Assembly (NCBI GenBank): GCA_029248185.1
Contig: JAQWJV010000042.1
Coordinates: forward strand, 1-46,485
From: Flavobacteriaceae bacterium
Lineage (GTDB): Bacteria; Bacteroidota; Bacteroidia; Flavobacteriales; Flavobacteriaceae
Direction of reading: 5' to 3'
DNA length: 46,485 bases
The translations under genes and the position numbers were made by a program. How positions within the stretch are numbered: the first letter of the stretch is position 1; each line of letters opens with the position of its first letter. Below, piece by piece: positions 26,037 to 36,300 of this stretch. The notes under the pieces are model-generated. The model had not been told where the DNA came from. It made no database searches and saw only the letters and a program-made list of their open reading frames with translations.

Positions 26037-26678
26037 GTGAAATTATTTAGAAATGGTATCCTCTTTGTTTTTTTCATCTTCTCTAGTGCCCTATTTTCAC
26101 AGGAGACCGACATGGCAACAAAACTAGATAGCCTCACAGTAAAACGTTTTTCTATTGGCGCGAAGATCGGCATCCCAAGTATTGTTGGTGGCTCAGTAGA
26201 AATTGTTCTACCCATACTCAACAATCATTTTGCACCCTATGTCAATTATAGTCGCTTTTCATTATCCTTTAGAGAAGTTGAAACGAGTTTATCTTCCACT
26301 GGATTTGGTGTTAAGTACTACTTTGGAGAAAAAGGAAGTGGTTTTTTTATCAGCGTTGGGAGAAATACTCTTGAAACGGATATTACTTTTGGTGATTTAC
26401 TTTTTGTAGACAATACTTCACTTCGATCTATTATTGGCTCAGGAGGTACTTTACTCAAAATAAACACCTCCAATATTAAAATGGGGGTTAAGACGGGTGG
26501 TTCTATTTACTTCCTCTTTGAACTTGGCTATGGAATTGGTGAAATTCCAAATGAATTAAAATTTATGGCCACATCCAATGGAATCACGGATAGCTTTATT
26601 GAAGAAGTTCCCTCTTTACCCGGCTTAGGAAACAATGGGATACTTCTAGGAAATGTTGGCTTTGGCATATCCTTTTGA
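26037..26678 (+). CDS. Putative outer-membrane beta-barrel protein
   Basis: A 213-residue protein with signal peptide VKLFRNGILFVFFIFSSALFSQ when started at the GTG at 26037; a TTG at 26019 is an alternative that overlaps the M28 stop. The mature part shows strand-like alternation, a GVKYYFGEKGSGFFISVGRN stretch and a terminal Phe (GFGISF), features of OMP barrels. No specific family is recognised. Confidence 0.65.
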   Translation: MKLFRNGILFVFFIFSSALFSQETDMATKLDSLTVKRFSIGAKIGIPSIVGGSVEIVLPILNNHFAPYVNYSRFSLSFREVETSLSSTGFGVKYYFGEKGSGFFISVGRNTLETDITFGDLLFVDNTSLRSIIGSGGTLLKINTSNIKMGVKTGGSIYFLFELGYGIGEIPNELKFMATSNGITDSFIEEVPSLPGLGNNGILLGNVGFGISF

Positions 26679-26707
26679 TCTTTTATGTGCTCAATTGTTA
26701 GGATTCA

Positions 26708-26740
26708 TTTGATATTTCTCTCTTTTATTACTTATATTTC
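26708..26740 (+). promoter_or_regulatory. Possible promoter of the amidohydrolase gene
   Basis: TTTG (26708-26711), 21 bases, TATATTTC (26733-26740; one mismatch to TAnnTTTG). The ATG follows after three bases, so the message would be leaderless or nearly so. Confidence 0.35.
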
Positions 26741-26743
26741 AAT

Positions 26744-28189
26744 ATGAAGAAAACTACTTTTTTACCTATTCTAGTGATATTGGTTTTGATCCTTCAATCT
26801 TGTGAAGACAATACACTCTATTTTGAAGATGCTTATGTGATTGAAAATGTAAATATTATCGATCCCTTGGATGGAATACTAGAACAGCAAACTGTTGTTA
26901 TCAAAAAAAATAAAATTCATCAAATTTATACAACAGCAGAAATTAGATTGTCCCCAAAAAACACTATCTATGATGGCAGCAATCAATATCTTATTCCTGG
27001 TTTATGGGATGCGCATATTCACTTTGCATTCGAAACACTTCTCGGTGAATATATGCCTGATCTATTTCTATCCAATGGGGTCACAAGTGTCAGAGATACC
27101 GGAGGACCTATAGATTTTGTTTTACCTTTCAAAAAATATTCTTTAGAAAATCCAACCACCGCTCCTAGGGTAATGATTGCGGGTCCCTTAATTGACGGAA
27201 AACACAATGTCTATGATGGAAGCAGTCCCTCCTTTCCTTTACTTTCAATACAAAATTCTTCAGTCTCGGTTTTACAAAAACAAGTTCAAGAGCTTATTGA
27301 TAAAAAAGTAGATTTTTTAAAAGCTTATGAAATGCTAAGTCCTGAACAATTTAAACTCTTAGCTCAAATGGCACAGGCAAATAATCTAAAACTAACTGGC
27401 CATATTCCTTTGAGTATGGATGTCATTACTGCAACAAACCTTGGTCTGAATAGTATGGAGCATTTAAGGAATCTAGAATTATCAATGGCTGAAGATTTTG
27501 AGGATTTATTCTCAGAGCGAAGGTTTGCACTGAAGAATAAGAATAATATGAGCGGCTCAAAACTTCGAAGTACTTTACATCAGCGTCAGCGAATGAAAGC
27601 AATAGCCAATATTGACTCGGCAAGACAAAATCAAGTTTTGAATACTTTAGCAATAAACAAAACATGGCAAATCCCTACTTTGGAATTATATCAAACCTTT
27701 GCCAATAAAAAATATAAAAGTAAATCCTTTCAATCCTATTTTTACCTGATACCCCAAAAAATCAGATCAAAATGGATGGAGCAAATTAATTCAACATCTG
27801 ATAAACCCGATCAAAAAATGATACAATACACGCAGTGGTCCCGAAATATGGTAAATCAAATGCATGAGAAAAAAATTCCATTTATGGCGGGGACCGATAC
27901 CCCTATTGGTTTTTTAATCCCGGGAAAAAGTTTACATGACGAACTTATTCAGCTTAGTCTTTCTGGCTTATCCCATTTGGAAGCATTAAAGACAGCAACG
28001 TATCATCCTGCGAAATACTTTGGTTTAGAAAATAACTTAGGTAGAATTAAAGAGGGGTATGAAGCAGATCTAGTATTACTTGAGAAAAACCCATTGGAAT
28101 CCATTAAAAACACTCAATCCATAAGCGCTGTAATCAAGGCAGGTCATTTCATGAATCGCACCTATCTTGATTCGCTACAAGCAAAATAA
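26744..28189 (+). CDS. Amidohydrolase-family lipoprotein
   Basis: A 481-residue lipoprotein with lipobox Cys20 (ILQSC). The metal-dependent hydrolase motifs are in order: HxH (H91, H93 in WDAHIHF), the probable carbamylated Lys193 (DFLKAYEM), H220 (TGHIP), H240 (SMEHL) and the catalytic Asp in MAGTDTP. The last segment, AKYFGLENNLGRIKEGYEADLVLLEKNPL in outline, is the family C-terminal strand region. Imidazolonepropionase-like or prolidase-like enzymes fit; the substrate is unknown. It ends three bases from convergent HxlR. Confidence 0.87.
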   Translation: MKKTTFLPILVILVLILQSCEDNTLYFEDAYVIENVNIIDPLDGILEQQTVVIKKNKIHQIYTTAEIRLSPKNTIYDGSNQYLIPGLWDAHIHFAFETLLGEYMPDLFLSNGVTSVRDTGGPIDFVLPFKKYSLENPTTAPRVMIAGPLIDGKHNVYDGSSPSFPLLSIQNSSVSVLQKQVQELIDKKVDFLKAYEMLSPEQFKLLAQMAQANNLKLTGHIPLSMDVITATNLGLNSMEHLRNLELSMAEDFEDLFSERRFALKNKNNMSGSKLRSTLHQRQRMKAIANIDSARQNQVLNTLAINKTWQIPTLELYQTFANKKYKSKSFQSYFYLIPQKIRSKWMEQINSTSDKPDQKMIQYTQWSRNMVNQMHEKKIPFMAGTDTPIGFLIPGKSLHDELIQLSLSGLSHLEALKTATYHPAKYFGLENNLGRIKEGYEADLVLLEKNPLESIKNTQSISAVIKAGHFMNRTYLDSLQAK

Positions 28190-28192
28190 AAA

Positions 28193-28654
28193 TTAATATT
28201 TCATTTCTAATTCTTGTGTTTCAAAAAGTTCATCTCGAAATGATCTGTATGCAGAGATTGATTCGGATATGACCAAATCTTGAGGTTTATGGTAATTATT
28301 CTCATACCATTCAATAGAAATAGGAGCAAAATCCATTTCAATATGATTTTTACTCCACATGATTAAATTATAAATCACAGGAAACAAGTTAATCCCTGCC
28401 TCGGTGAGATAATACTTTTTTATTTTTTTATCTACGGGATTCACAAAATACCCAATGAGTTTATATTTTTGAAGCTTTCTTAAACGATCGCTAAGAATAT
28501 TTGATGAAATCTTCTCGGGACCATTCATGAATTCTTTAAAAGTATTTCGTTCTAAAAACAAATCTCTTATGATAATTAATGTCCAAGTATCACCCAATAT
28601 TTCTAATGAGGTACTTATTGGACAGCCTGAACGATTGTTTTCGATATGAATCAT
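28193..28654 (-). CDS. HxlR-family transcriptional regulator
   Basis: A 153-residue winged-helix regulator. CPISTSLEILGDTWTLIIIRDL is the classic HxlR start (Cys11), followed by FKEFMNGPEKISSNILSDRLRKLQ and YYLTEAGINLFPVI. These proteins often sense thiol-reactive compounds through the Cys near the N terminus. It is divergent from the TonB receptor gene across a 200-base spacer, so that receptor is a plausible target. Confidence 0.87.
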   Translation of the reverse strand: MIHIENNRSGCPISTSLEILGDTWTLIIIRDLFLERNTFKEFMNGPEKISSNILSDRLRKLQKYKLIGYFVNPVDKKIKKYYLTEAGINLFPVIYNLIMWSKNHIEMDFAPISIEWYENNYHKPQDLVISESISAYRSFRDELFETQELEMKY

Positions 28655-28658
28655 ATTA

Positions 28659-28687
28659 CAAATATCATGTATAATGAGAAAACCAAA
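28659..28687 (-). promoter_or_regulatory. Possible promoter of the HxlR gene
   Basis: On the minus strand, TTTG (28687-28684), 17 bases, GATATTTG (28666-28659, one mismatch). The start codon follows after four bases. The rest of the spacer to 28854 is poly-A rich and has a short inverted repeat ATGAT/ATCAT about 28695-28712 that could be an operator. Confidence 0.35.
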
Positions 28688-28854
28688 AAAAAAAATGATT
28701 TATGGTTATCATACAACTAAAATAATCTATTCTAGTACTTAATCAAAAAATTAAATGAAAAAAAGTGATCTAAATTGTAGCAAAAAAAAATATGTTAATT
28801 TTCTTTTCAATAGTATTCAACTAAGTTTCTTGAAGTAGATTCGCATTTTAAAAT

Positions 28855-31242
28855 ATGAAAAGAAAACAAAACAAAGCATTTGCTCACTTTTACTTACTAT
28901 TACTTTTAATTACAAACTCTCTTGTTGGACAAGAAAAAGTAACAATGAGTGGCTATATTATTGATCAAGAGACCAATGAAACCTTAATTGGAGTCAATCT
29001 AATCCTTCCAAGCATTCAATATGGAGCCACTACTAATGAATATGGTTTTTATTCGATCACAGTTCCCAAAGGGAGTTATCAACTCAGAATAAGCTATTTG
29101 GGTTATGAATCGTTTCAAGAGGAACTCCAGCTCGATAATACGATTACTAATAATTACAAACTCAAACAGGAAGTAGCGCTTTTAGAAGAAGTTGTTGTCC
29201 AAGACAATATTGAACAGCTAAATTTAAAAAGCCCTCAAATGAGTGTGAATAAATTAGCCATTCAAACCATAAAAAATATACCTGCTGCCCTGGGTGAAGT
29301 TGACATTATAAAGTCAATTACTCTTTTACCAGGAGTTACAAGTGCAGGAGAAGGAGCATCAGGCTTTAATGTTCGTGGTGGTGCTGCAGATCAGAATCTT
29401 ATCCTTTTGGATGAGGCTATCGTTTTTAATTCTTCACATTTGTTTGGATTTTTCTCTGTTTTTAATCCCGATGCCATCAAAGACATCAAACTTTATAAAG
29501 GCGGAATTCCATCTAATTATGGCGGTCGAGTATCTTCTGTTTTAAACATCTATCAAAAGGATGGAAATAGCAATGCCTACAAGGCTCAAGGTGGCATTGG
29601 TTTAATTTCAAGCAGATTATTACTTGAAGGCCCGATAGAGAAAGAGAAAGGCTCTTTCTTGATCGGAGGAAGAAGTAGTTATGCCCACATCTTTTTTCCC
29701 CTTGTTGAAAGTGTTGGTGACAACAAAGCTTATTTTTATGACCTTAATACTAAACTCAGTTACAAACTCAATCAGAATAACAACATTTACCTATCAGGAT
29801 ATTTTGGACGTGATGTTTTTGATATTTCTAATTTATTTAATGTAGGCTTCGGAAATTCCGTAGCCAACTTTAGATGGAATCACCTTTTTTCTAATAAGTT
29901 GTTTTCAAATTTATCTTTAATATATTCGAACTATGATTACACATTGGATTTTGGCCTTGCCGAATTTGATTGGAATTTGGGAATACGGAATTTCAATCTT
30001 AAGTATGACTTTAAGCACTATTTAAGTGAAAAAATAAAGCTAGAATATGGCGTAAACAGCATCTATTATAAATTTGATCCTGGACTCATTCAGCCCACTA
30101 CTTCAGAATCAGGGATTCAAACAAATAAACTCACTGACAAATTTGCTTTTGAAAATTCACTCTACGGAAATATTAGCTTGAAGTTAAGCCCTAAATGGAA
30201 TCTTCAACTAGGTTCCCGATTCAGCAGCTTCCTAAGATTGGGGCAAGAATTAAATACCTATGCAGCTGACAATCCTCTGATATTTAATCAAGATTTAAAA
30301 ATCTATGAAGCTGCAAACCCCATAGGTACTGAAGTCTATTCTAAAGGAAAGGTCATCAAGCCTTTTTATAATTTAGAGCCTCGTTTGGCATTAGCTTATC
30401 AAATAGCTTCAGACCGTTCTGTAAAAATAAGCTACAATAGAATGGTCCAATATCTGCATTTGATATCCAATACAAACTCCCCTACTCCAATCGATGTGTG
30501 GGCACCTAGCGGTAAATTTATTGATCCACAATTACTAGATCAAGTCGCTGTTGGCCTATTCAAAACTTTTGACAATAACCGCTATAATTTAGAACTTGAG
30601 GGATTTTATAAATCCATTCAAAATCGCTTAGATTATATTGATGGTGCTGAACTTATTGCCAATAACGCTATAGAGCAGGTCTTATTAACTGGAAAAGCTA
30701 GAGCAAAGGGAATCGAAATGTTATTTCGGAAAAATGAGGGGAAACTAACCGGTTGGCTGGCCTATACCTTGTCGAGATCAGAACAAAAAACACCGGGTAG
30801 ATCACCTCAAGAAACCGGAATCAATAATGGGAATTGGTATGTAACTCCCTATGATAAAACACATGATATTTCTATTACTGCCAATTATTCACTGAACAAA
30901 AACTGGGAGCTAAATGCAAATTTCATCTATCAAACTGGACAACCGACTACCTACCCTGGCGCACAGTATCAATTTTCTGATTTTTTGATTCCTAATTTTG
31001 AACCTAGAAACAGTAGCAGACTTCCTGCTTATCATCGATTTGATCTATCTGCAGTATATGTGCCAAAAAAACAAAATAATCGGTATGGCGGTCAATGGGT
31101 GTTTGGAATATATAATCTCTATAACCGACAGAATGCAGCCTCAATCCGCTTTCAAAATAATATTGAAACGGGACTAAATGAAGCAATTCGTTTATCCATT
31201 TTTGGAATCATACCATCAATTACTTATAATTTTAAATTTTGA
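28855..31242 (+). CDS. TonB-dependent outer-membrane receptor
   Basis: A 795-residue receptor. After the signal peptide comes a carboxypeptidase-like regulatory domain (about 28-110, GYIIDQETNETLIGVN...), then a TonB plug (about 133-235, with NVRGGAADQNLILLDEA and YKGGIPSNYGGRVSSVL), then the barrel ending in ITYNFKF. Such proteins pull substrates through the outer membrane with TonB energy. No SusD partner follows; instead a DUF4249 lipoprotein starts two bases after the stop codon. Substrate unknown. Confidence 0.9.
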   Translation: MKRKQNKAFAHFYLLLLLITNSLVGQEKVTMSGYIIDQETNETLIGVNLILPSIQYGATTNEYGFYSITVPKGSYQLRISYLGYESFQEELQLDNTITNNYKLKQEVALLEEVVVQDNIEQLNLKSPQMSVNKLAIQTIKNIPAALGEVDIIKSITLLPGVTSAGEGASGFNVRGGAADQNLILLDEAIVFNSSHLFGFFSVFNPDAIKDIKLYKGGIPSNYGGRVSSVLNIYQKDGNSNAYKAQGGIGLISSRLLLEGPIEKEKGSFLIGGRSSYAHIFFPLVESVGDNKAYFYDLNTKLSYKLNQNNNIYLSGYFGRDVFDISNLFNVGFGNSVANFRWNHLFSNKLFSNLSLIYSNYDYTLDFGLAEFDWNLGIRNFNLKYDFKHYLSEKIKLEYGVNSIYYKFDPGLIQPTTSESGIQTNKLTDKFAFENSLYGNISLKLSPKWNLQLGSRFSSFLRLGQELNTYAADNPLIFNQDLKIYEAANPIGTEVYSKGKVIKPFYNLEPRLALAYQIASDRSVKISYNRMVQYLHLISNTNSPTPIDVWAPSGKFIDPQLLDQVAVGLFKTFDNNRYNLELEGFYKSIQNRLDYIDGAELIANNAIEQVLLTGKARAKGIEMLFRKNEGKLTGWLAYTLSRSEQKTPGRSPQETGINNGNWYVTPYDKTHDISITANYSLNKNWELNANFIYQTGQPTTYPGAQYQFSDFLIPNFEPRNSSRLPAYHRFDLSAVYVPKKQNNRYGGQWVFGIYNLYNRQNAASIRFQNNIETGLNEAIRLSIFGIIPSITYNFKF

Positions 31243-31244
31243 TA

Positions 31245-32060
31245 ATGAAAAAAGGAATCTACTTATTACTTGGACTTTCTTTTATCACTCAATGTGAGGA
31301 ACCCATTGAAGTTGAAGTTAATGATACTTCCCAACGATTAGTTGTAGAAGCTTCAATCAATTGGATTAAAGAGACAAAACAAGCGGAACAAGAAATCCTT
31401 TTATCCCTAACCGCTTCTTACTTCTCTAATGAGATAATTCCCGCAAATGGAGCCCAAGTTACAATTGAGGATGAAAAGGGAACTATTTACCCTTTTCTTG
31501 AAAAAGAAAAGAGTGGAAAATATCTTCCTGTTATCCCAATTCCCTATGAACTAAATCAAGAGTTTAGCCTATACATCAGCTATGATGGTCAAAATTATAC
31601 CGGATCTGAATCCCTAATTTCAGTTGCTTCTATCGATAGCATTACTAAGTCGACTATCTTTTTCTTTGGTGAGGATCGCCTACAATTTGATGCTTATTCT
31701 CTTGATCCTGCAAATGAAAAAAATTACAGCTATTTTGAATTTAAAAGTGATAAACTCGAAACTACTGAGTATAATGTTTACCGCGATGATTTTACCGATG
31801 GCAATATTTATAATGGATTCTTGTTCAGCAGTAACTTTGAGAAAAATGATTCCATTCGATTTAGACAATATGGTCTTTCTAGAAGGGCATTCAATTACTG
31901 GAACTTATTAATTACTCAAAACACCCAACAAGGAGGACCGTTTCAAACCACTCCATCAAATTTAAGTGGAAACATAGTTAACCTTAGTAATCCTGAAAAT
32001 TATCCTCTAGGTTTTTTTAGAATTTCTGAAGTTTCAGAAATTCTATACCAAGTAGAATAG
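31245..32060 (+). CDS. DUF4249 lipoprotein
   Basis: A 271-residue lipoprotein (MKKGIYLLLGLSFITQCEEP, lipobox Cys17) with an Ig-like N-terminal part (RLVVEASINW, NGAQVTIEDEKGTIYPF) and a C-terminal part ending LGFFRISEVSEILYQVE. DUF4249 proteins are commonly encoded beside TonB receptors and probably act as a surface partner. The ATG at 31245 is preferred over the TTG at 31239, because that TTG lies inside the receptor's last codons. Confidence 0.84.
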   Translation: MKKGIYLLLGLSFITQCEEPIEVEVNDTSQRLVVEASINWIKETKQAEQEILLSLTASYFSNEIIPANGAQVTIEDEKGTIYPFLEKEKSGKYLPVIPIPYELNQEFSLYISYDGQNYTGSESLISVASIDSITKSTIFFFGEDRLQFDAYSLDPANEKNYSYFEFKSDKLETTEYNVYRDDFTDGNIYNGFLFSSNFEKNDSIRFRQYGLSRRAFNYWNLLITQNTQQGGPFQTTPSNLSGNIVNLSNPENYPLGFFRISEVSEILYQVE

Positions 32061-32190
32061 TATCCTTACTCACTGGTTTTCATTTATTCCTTTTGTTCTT
32101 TTTATTTTTTTTTAATATTATTATATAGTAAGTAAAATTTTTATATCTTTAATTGCTTTTAACAAGTAATCATAAACCAATTTATTATTT

Positions 32191-32224
32191 AATCCGTATT
32201 GCTATGTCATTGCGGATTTTTTTT
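32191..32224 (+). terminator. Rho-independent-like terminator after DUF4249
   Basis: Short inverted repeat AATCCG/CGGATT with a 16-base loop, followed by eight T's. The stem is only six base pairs, so strength is modest. Confidence 0.4.
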
Positions 32225-32317
32225 ATGCTAAAACTTTGTCTGTAAGTATTTAAATTGACTATAATTGACGGTTTGATTCACTATACAAAGCGTGATCATT
32301 TAACTTTCATCTACTAA

Positions 32318-32348
32318 AAAACCCTCTACGTTGAACGAAGAGGGTTTT
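32318..32348. terminator. Bidirectional Rho-independent terminator
   Basis: Ten-bp perfect stem AAAACCCTCT/AGAGGGTTTT around an 11-base loop. It ends in T's in both directions, serving both the DUF4249 gene and the minus-strand NTF2-like gene. Confidence 0.75.
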
Positions 32349-32367
32349 CAATTCTAATATGCAATTA

Positions 32368-33297
32368 TTATTTAGGCAAGTGAGCCGCGTTATAGTAATA
32401 CACTTCTCTAATTATTTTTCCTTCTTTATTTAAAGTAACCTGAGAATGGTTGGAGTGTTTTTTTCTCTTCCCTGACTTTTTATTTTTAATCGTCAAGTCC
32501 CACCATGAAATAATGGTTTGTGTTTCAGTTCCCTCATATTCTAATAAATCAGGATAGCCACTTTCGGTAACATCAAGAACTTCGTAGGTTTCTAAAAACT
32601 TTTTTAAATTCTCAATCTCCTCATCTGGAGTAAAGAAAACGCCTTCCTCTGAATTAATTGCATCAGAGATACTTGCATTATCGGCATACAACGAGCGCAT
32701 TGCCTCTAAATCACCTGTCATGATGTGTGCATACAACAAGCGTACTTTTGAAATGAATGGATGATCAACATAGATCGTACCATTTTTCTTTGTGTTGTAT
32801 GCTTCATAAGCTTTATTCCACTTTAGTTGGCTGTCCATGATACTTAGTCTAGTAATCTTCTTTCCATCTTTCGTGAGATTGAAAATAGAATTTCTTGGGA
32901 TTTTTAAAATCACTCCTGTTTTTTTATCAACCCCTGTTAGCATCTGATAAGTATATACATCTACTCTGTCGGCTCCTTTAAATTCAATTGCATCAGAATA
33001 AGCTTGTCCCCTATTCTTTACATTAAAGTTGATCATATTTTCACTAAAATATTTTGATCGACCGATTAAATTCTCGATTGGACTGGGTTTGGGATCCATT
33101 ACGTTCATTTGCCACCACTTAAAATCGTCTGTAGTTAAAGAACGCATTGTGGCCTCATCTCCGGCTACAAAGGCTTTTGTAAATGCATCTACAACATCTA
33201 ATGCTGGGTGCTTGTCATAAATTTTACCTCCTATGTTTTTTTGGGCACTTAAGGTAAAGAATGCAAAAAGACTGAATGTGAAAATTAATTTTTTCAT
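32368..33297 (-). CDS. Exported NTF2/SnoaL-like protein with two tandem domains
   Basis: A 309-residue protein with a signal peptide (MKKLIFTFSLFAFFTLSAQ). Residues about 26-155 and 170-309 are two related NTF2-like folds: FTKAFVAGDEATMRSLTTDDF is matched by YAHIMTGDLEAMRSLYADNA. These folds can be binding pockets or enzymes, and no catalytic set is evident. It is the last gene on the minus strand before the terminator. Confidence 0.72.
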   Translation of the reverse strand: MKKLIFTFSLFAFFTLSAQKNIGGKIYDKHPALDVVDAFTKAFVAGDEATMRSLTTDDFKWWQMNVMDPKPSPIENLIGRSKYFSENMINFNVKNRGQAYSDAIEFKGADRVDVYTYQMLTGVDKKTGVILKIPRNSIFNLTKDGKKITRLSIMDSQLKWNKAYEAYNTKKNGTIYVDHPFISKVRLLYAHIMTGDLEAMRSLYADNASISDAINSEEGVFFTPDEEIENLKKFLETYEVLDVTESGYPDLLEYEGTETQTIISWWDLTIKNKKSGKRKKHSNHSQVTLNKEGKIIREVYYYNAAHLPK

Positions 33298-33376
33298 TTA
33301 AATTGATTTATGATTAATGTGCAACCAAATTAATGAAATTCTAGCGGTGAAACATCCTTCCTTCTCTTAAAAGTTT

Positions 33377-36300
33377 TTATTCGACTATTTCAAAACGCTT
33401 TATTTCCTCAAATTCTGATAGTTTAACTGCTTCAATAGCCGATTTTAAGTCTTCCCAATTTTCTTCAAAAAAAGCATTAGTTTGTTTCAATGCTATTCTC
33501 AAATCATCAGATGTATGTTTTACAAGCGCTTTCTCTGTGTCAGTAATACCGTAAGGTCTTGACCTGATATATCTTGACGCTGTATAGATTCTTTTCATAA
33601 CACTGTTTTCAGGATTTCGTACAATACCTTGTCGCTTGTCTTCCTTCCCAATAAATAAGTCCATAATGGAATCTATTTTTTCTGTAGCCGCCTCAATGCG
33701 TTCCACAAGGATTTTATTTATTTCCTCGTCCTTTTTCCCTATTCTTTTCTTGTAAGTTGCTAGAGTACGTTTACTTGATTTCAATTGATTTACTGCAAGT
33801 GTCACTTGTCCCAAATATCCTTCGATTGTTTTTGAATACTTATATCGATCTTCAATTGCTTGCTCTGAAAGGTCTAATCTTGGATCAGTTCTAACGACAA
33901 CATAGACCTCAGAGGTCTCCGAAGCCGTTCCTAAAACCACTTTATATTTCCCAGGCATAACAACCACTCCACTTGGCTCAACTTTAGACTTCACCTCTTT
34001 TCGCCTTGGTCTTTCAACTCCTTTTTCAGTAAGGTTCCAATACCATCTATGAAATCCAGTTTCACTGGGTGCTTTAGCCTTTAATGTTCTTATTAAACGT
34101 TCATCGTCATATATTTTCAGGCTCAAAGAATCTTTTAATTTTTTATCTTCTACTTTATAAAAATAAGTCAACATACTACCGTACTTTCTATTTTCAGCAT
34201 TGTAAATAGCATCAGCTCCAAATCGAGATCCTGTGGGTTGTTGGTATTTTGTCAAATACGCATTTGGGGGATTAAATAAATGCAGTTTTTTGTCTAAAAC
34301 TTCAGGATTGATTGCTATTTCCCTTAGGGGTCTTATGTCGTCCATTACCCATATCGCTCTTCCAAATGTCCCAATGATCAAATCATGCTCTCTGGGATGA
34401 ATGATCAAATCTTTTGTTGGAACGGTTGGAAAAACTTCAGCATTAAATTTAGTCCATTTTTCACCTGCATTCATTGAATAATATAAACCATCATCGGTAC
34501 CCAAAAACAATAAATTTTCAGTTTCACTATCTTCTACTATACTGAGAGTGTACCCAAAAACATCTTTTTCATCTACAATTCGCTCCCATGATTTTCCATA
34601 ATTCTTTGTTTTAAAGACGTAAGGGGTGTAATTAAAGCGCCTGTAATCGTTTGCAACTAAAAAAGCAGTCCCAGCTTGTTTATTAGAAGCTTTAATCTGG
34701 GCAATCCAACTTCCTTCTGGCAATTGCTTTATGTTTTTTGTGAGCTCAGTCCAATTTTCTCCTCCATCCAGAGTGATATGAACTCTTCCGTCATCTGACC
34801 CTGTCCAAAGTAAATCTTTTTGTAAAGGCGAGGGCTCAATAACCAAAAGGGTACAGTGATTTTCAGCTCCTGTTGCATCTAATGTAATCCCTCCACTTTC
34901 GCTTTGCTTCTGTTTTTCAGGATCATTGGTGGTGAGGTCGGGTGATATTACCTCCCATGTTAACCCCTTATCCTTGCTTTTATGAACGAATTGACTTCCA
35001 AAATAAACAGTACTCGTATCGAAAGGGTCTTGTCCAATGGCTGCATTCCAATTGAAACGCAAAAAAACATCAGGATTAGGGTGGTTCGGTTTGACACCGT
35101 AATTATTTCCTGTTTTCCAATCATAACGGGAAACATTTCCTTGTTGACTCATGGCATATCCATAACGAGAATTATCTTGATCAGGAACTACATCAAATCC
35201 ATCTCCAAAGGCAATTTCTTGCCAATAGGAATTACGGATTCCTTGGGTCTTCCAAACATAGGCTGGCCCTCGCCAAGATCCGTTGTCCTGCATTCCCCCG
35301 TAGACATTATAGGGGTACTCATTATCTACATTGACATGATAAAATTGACCCACAGGAATGTTGCCCACGAAACGCCAGGATGCACCCGCATCTCGTGAAA
35401 TATTCAAGCCACCGTCATTACCATCAATAATAAAAGAACCATCTTGAGGGTGGATCCACCAAGCATGATGATCAGGATGGACACCATTGTTTGCATTGTA
35501 AGCTGGCATCAATTCTTCAAAATTTTTACCTCCGTCCTCTGAAACATTTACATAAGTAAAGACAGAATAAACACGATTCTCATTCTGAGGATCTACAAAA
35601 ATATCGGAGTAATAGAAAGGTCGATTTCCAATATCTGACTTTTCATTTACCTTTTTCCAATGATCTCCACCATCTGTGGATTTATAAAGCGCATTTTTTT
35701 TTGCCTCAATTAAAGCATAAATAATACTTGTTTTATTTGGGGCTATCGCAATCCCTATTCTACCTAAATCTCCTTCAGGCAAACCATCTTTAGATGATTT
35801 TTTCGTCCAATTTTCACCACCATCTAGGCTAATATAAAGACCACTTCCCTTTCCACCAGACATAAAAAACCAAGGCTCACGCTTATGCTCCCAAAGGGCA
35901 GCAACTAACTTGTTCGGGTTTTTGGGATCCATCACCAAATCTGCAGCACCCGTCTTTGGATTTACAAACAGTATTTTTTTCCAAGTCTTTCCTCCATTTG
36001 AGGTTTTATAAACACCCCGTTCTGGATGTTCTCCCCATGGAGATCCAATGGCGGCGACATACACCACCTCCGGCTGGGTGGGGTCTATAATGATTCGATG
36101 TATATGGCGAGTCTTTTCCAAGCCCATTGAAATCCATGTTTTTCCAGCATCAAGAGATTTAAAGACTCCATAGCCACCATTCAGACTATTTCTTGGGTTC
36201 CCTTCACCTGTTCCCACCCAAACTACATCTGGATTGGATTGTTGAATTGCAACTGCACCTATTGAAGCAGTAACTTGATTATTAAAAATAGCTTCCCAAT

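Larger units (their letters stand above)
32061..32367. other. Convergent intergenic region
   Basis: 307 bases without an ORF between convergent genes. It holds two terminator-like hairpins (32191-32224 and 32318-32348) and an AT-rich tract with a possible -7-like TATCTTTA at 32144-32151. Confidence 0.6.
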
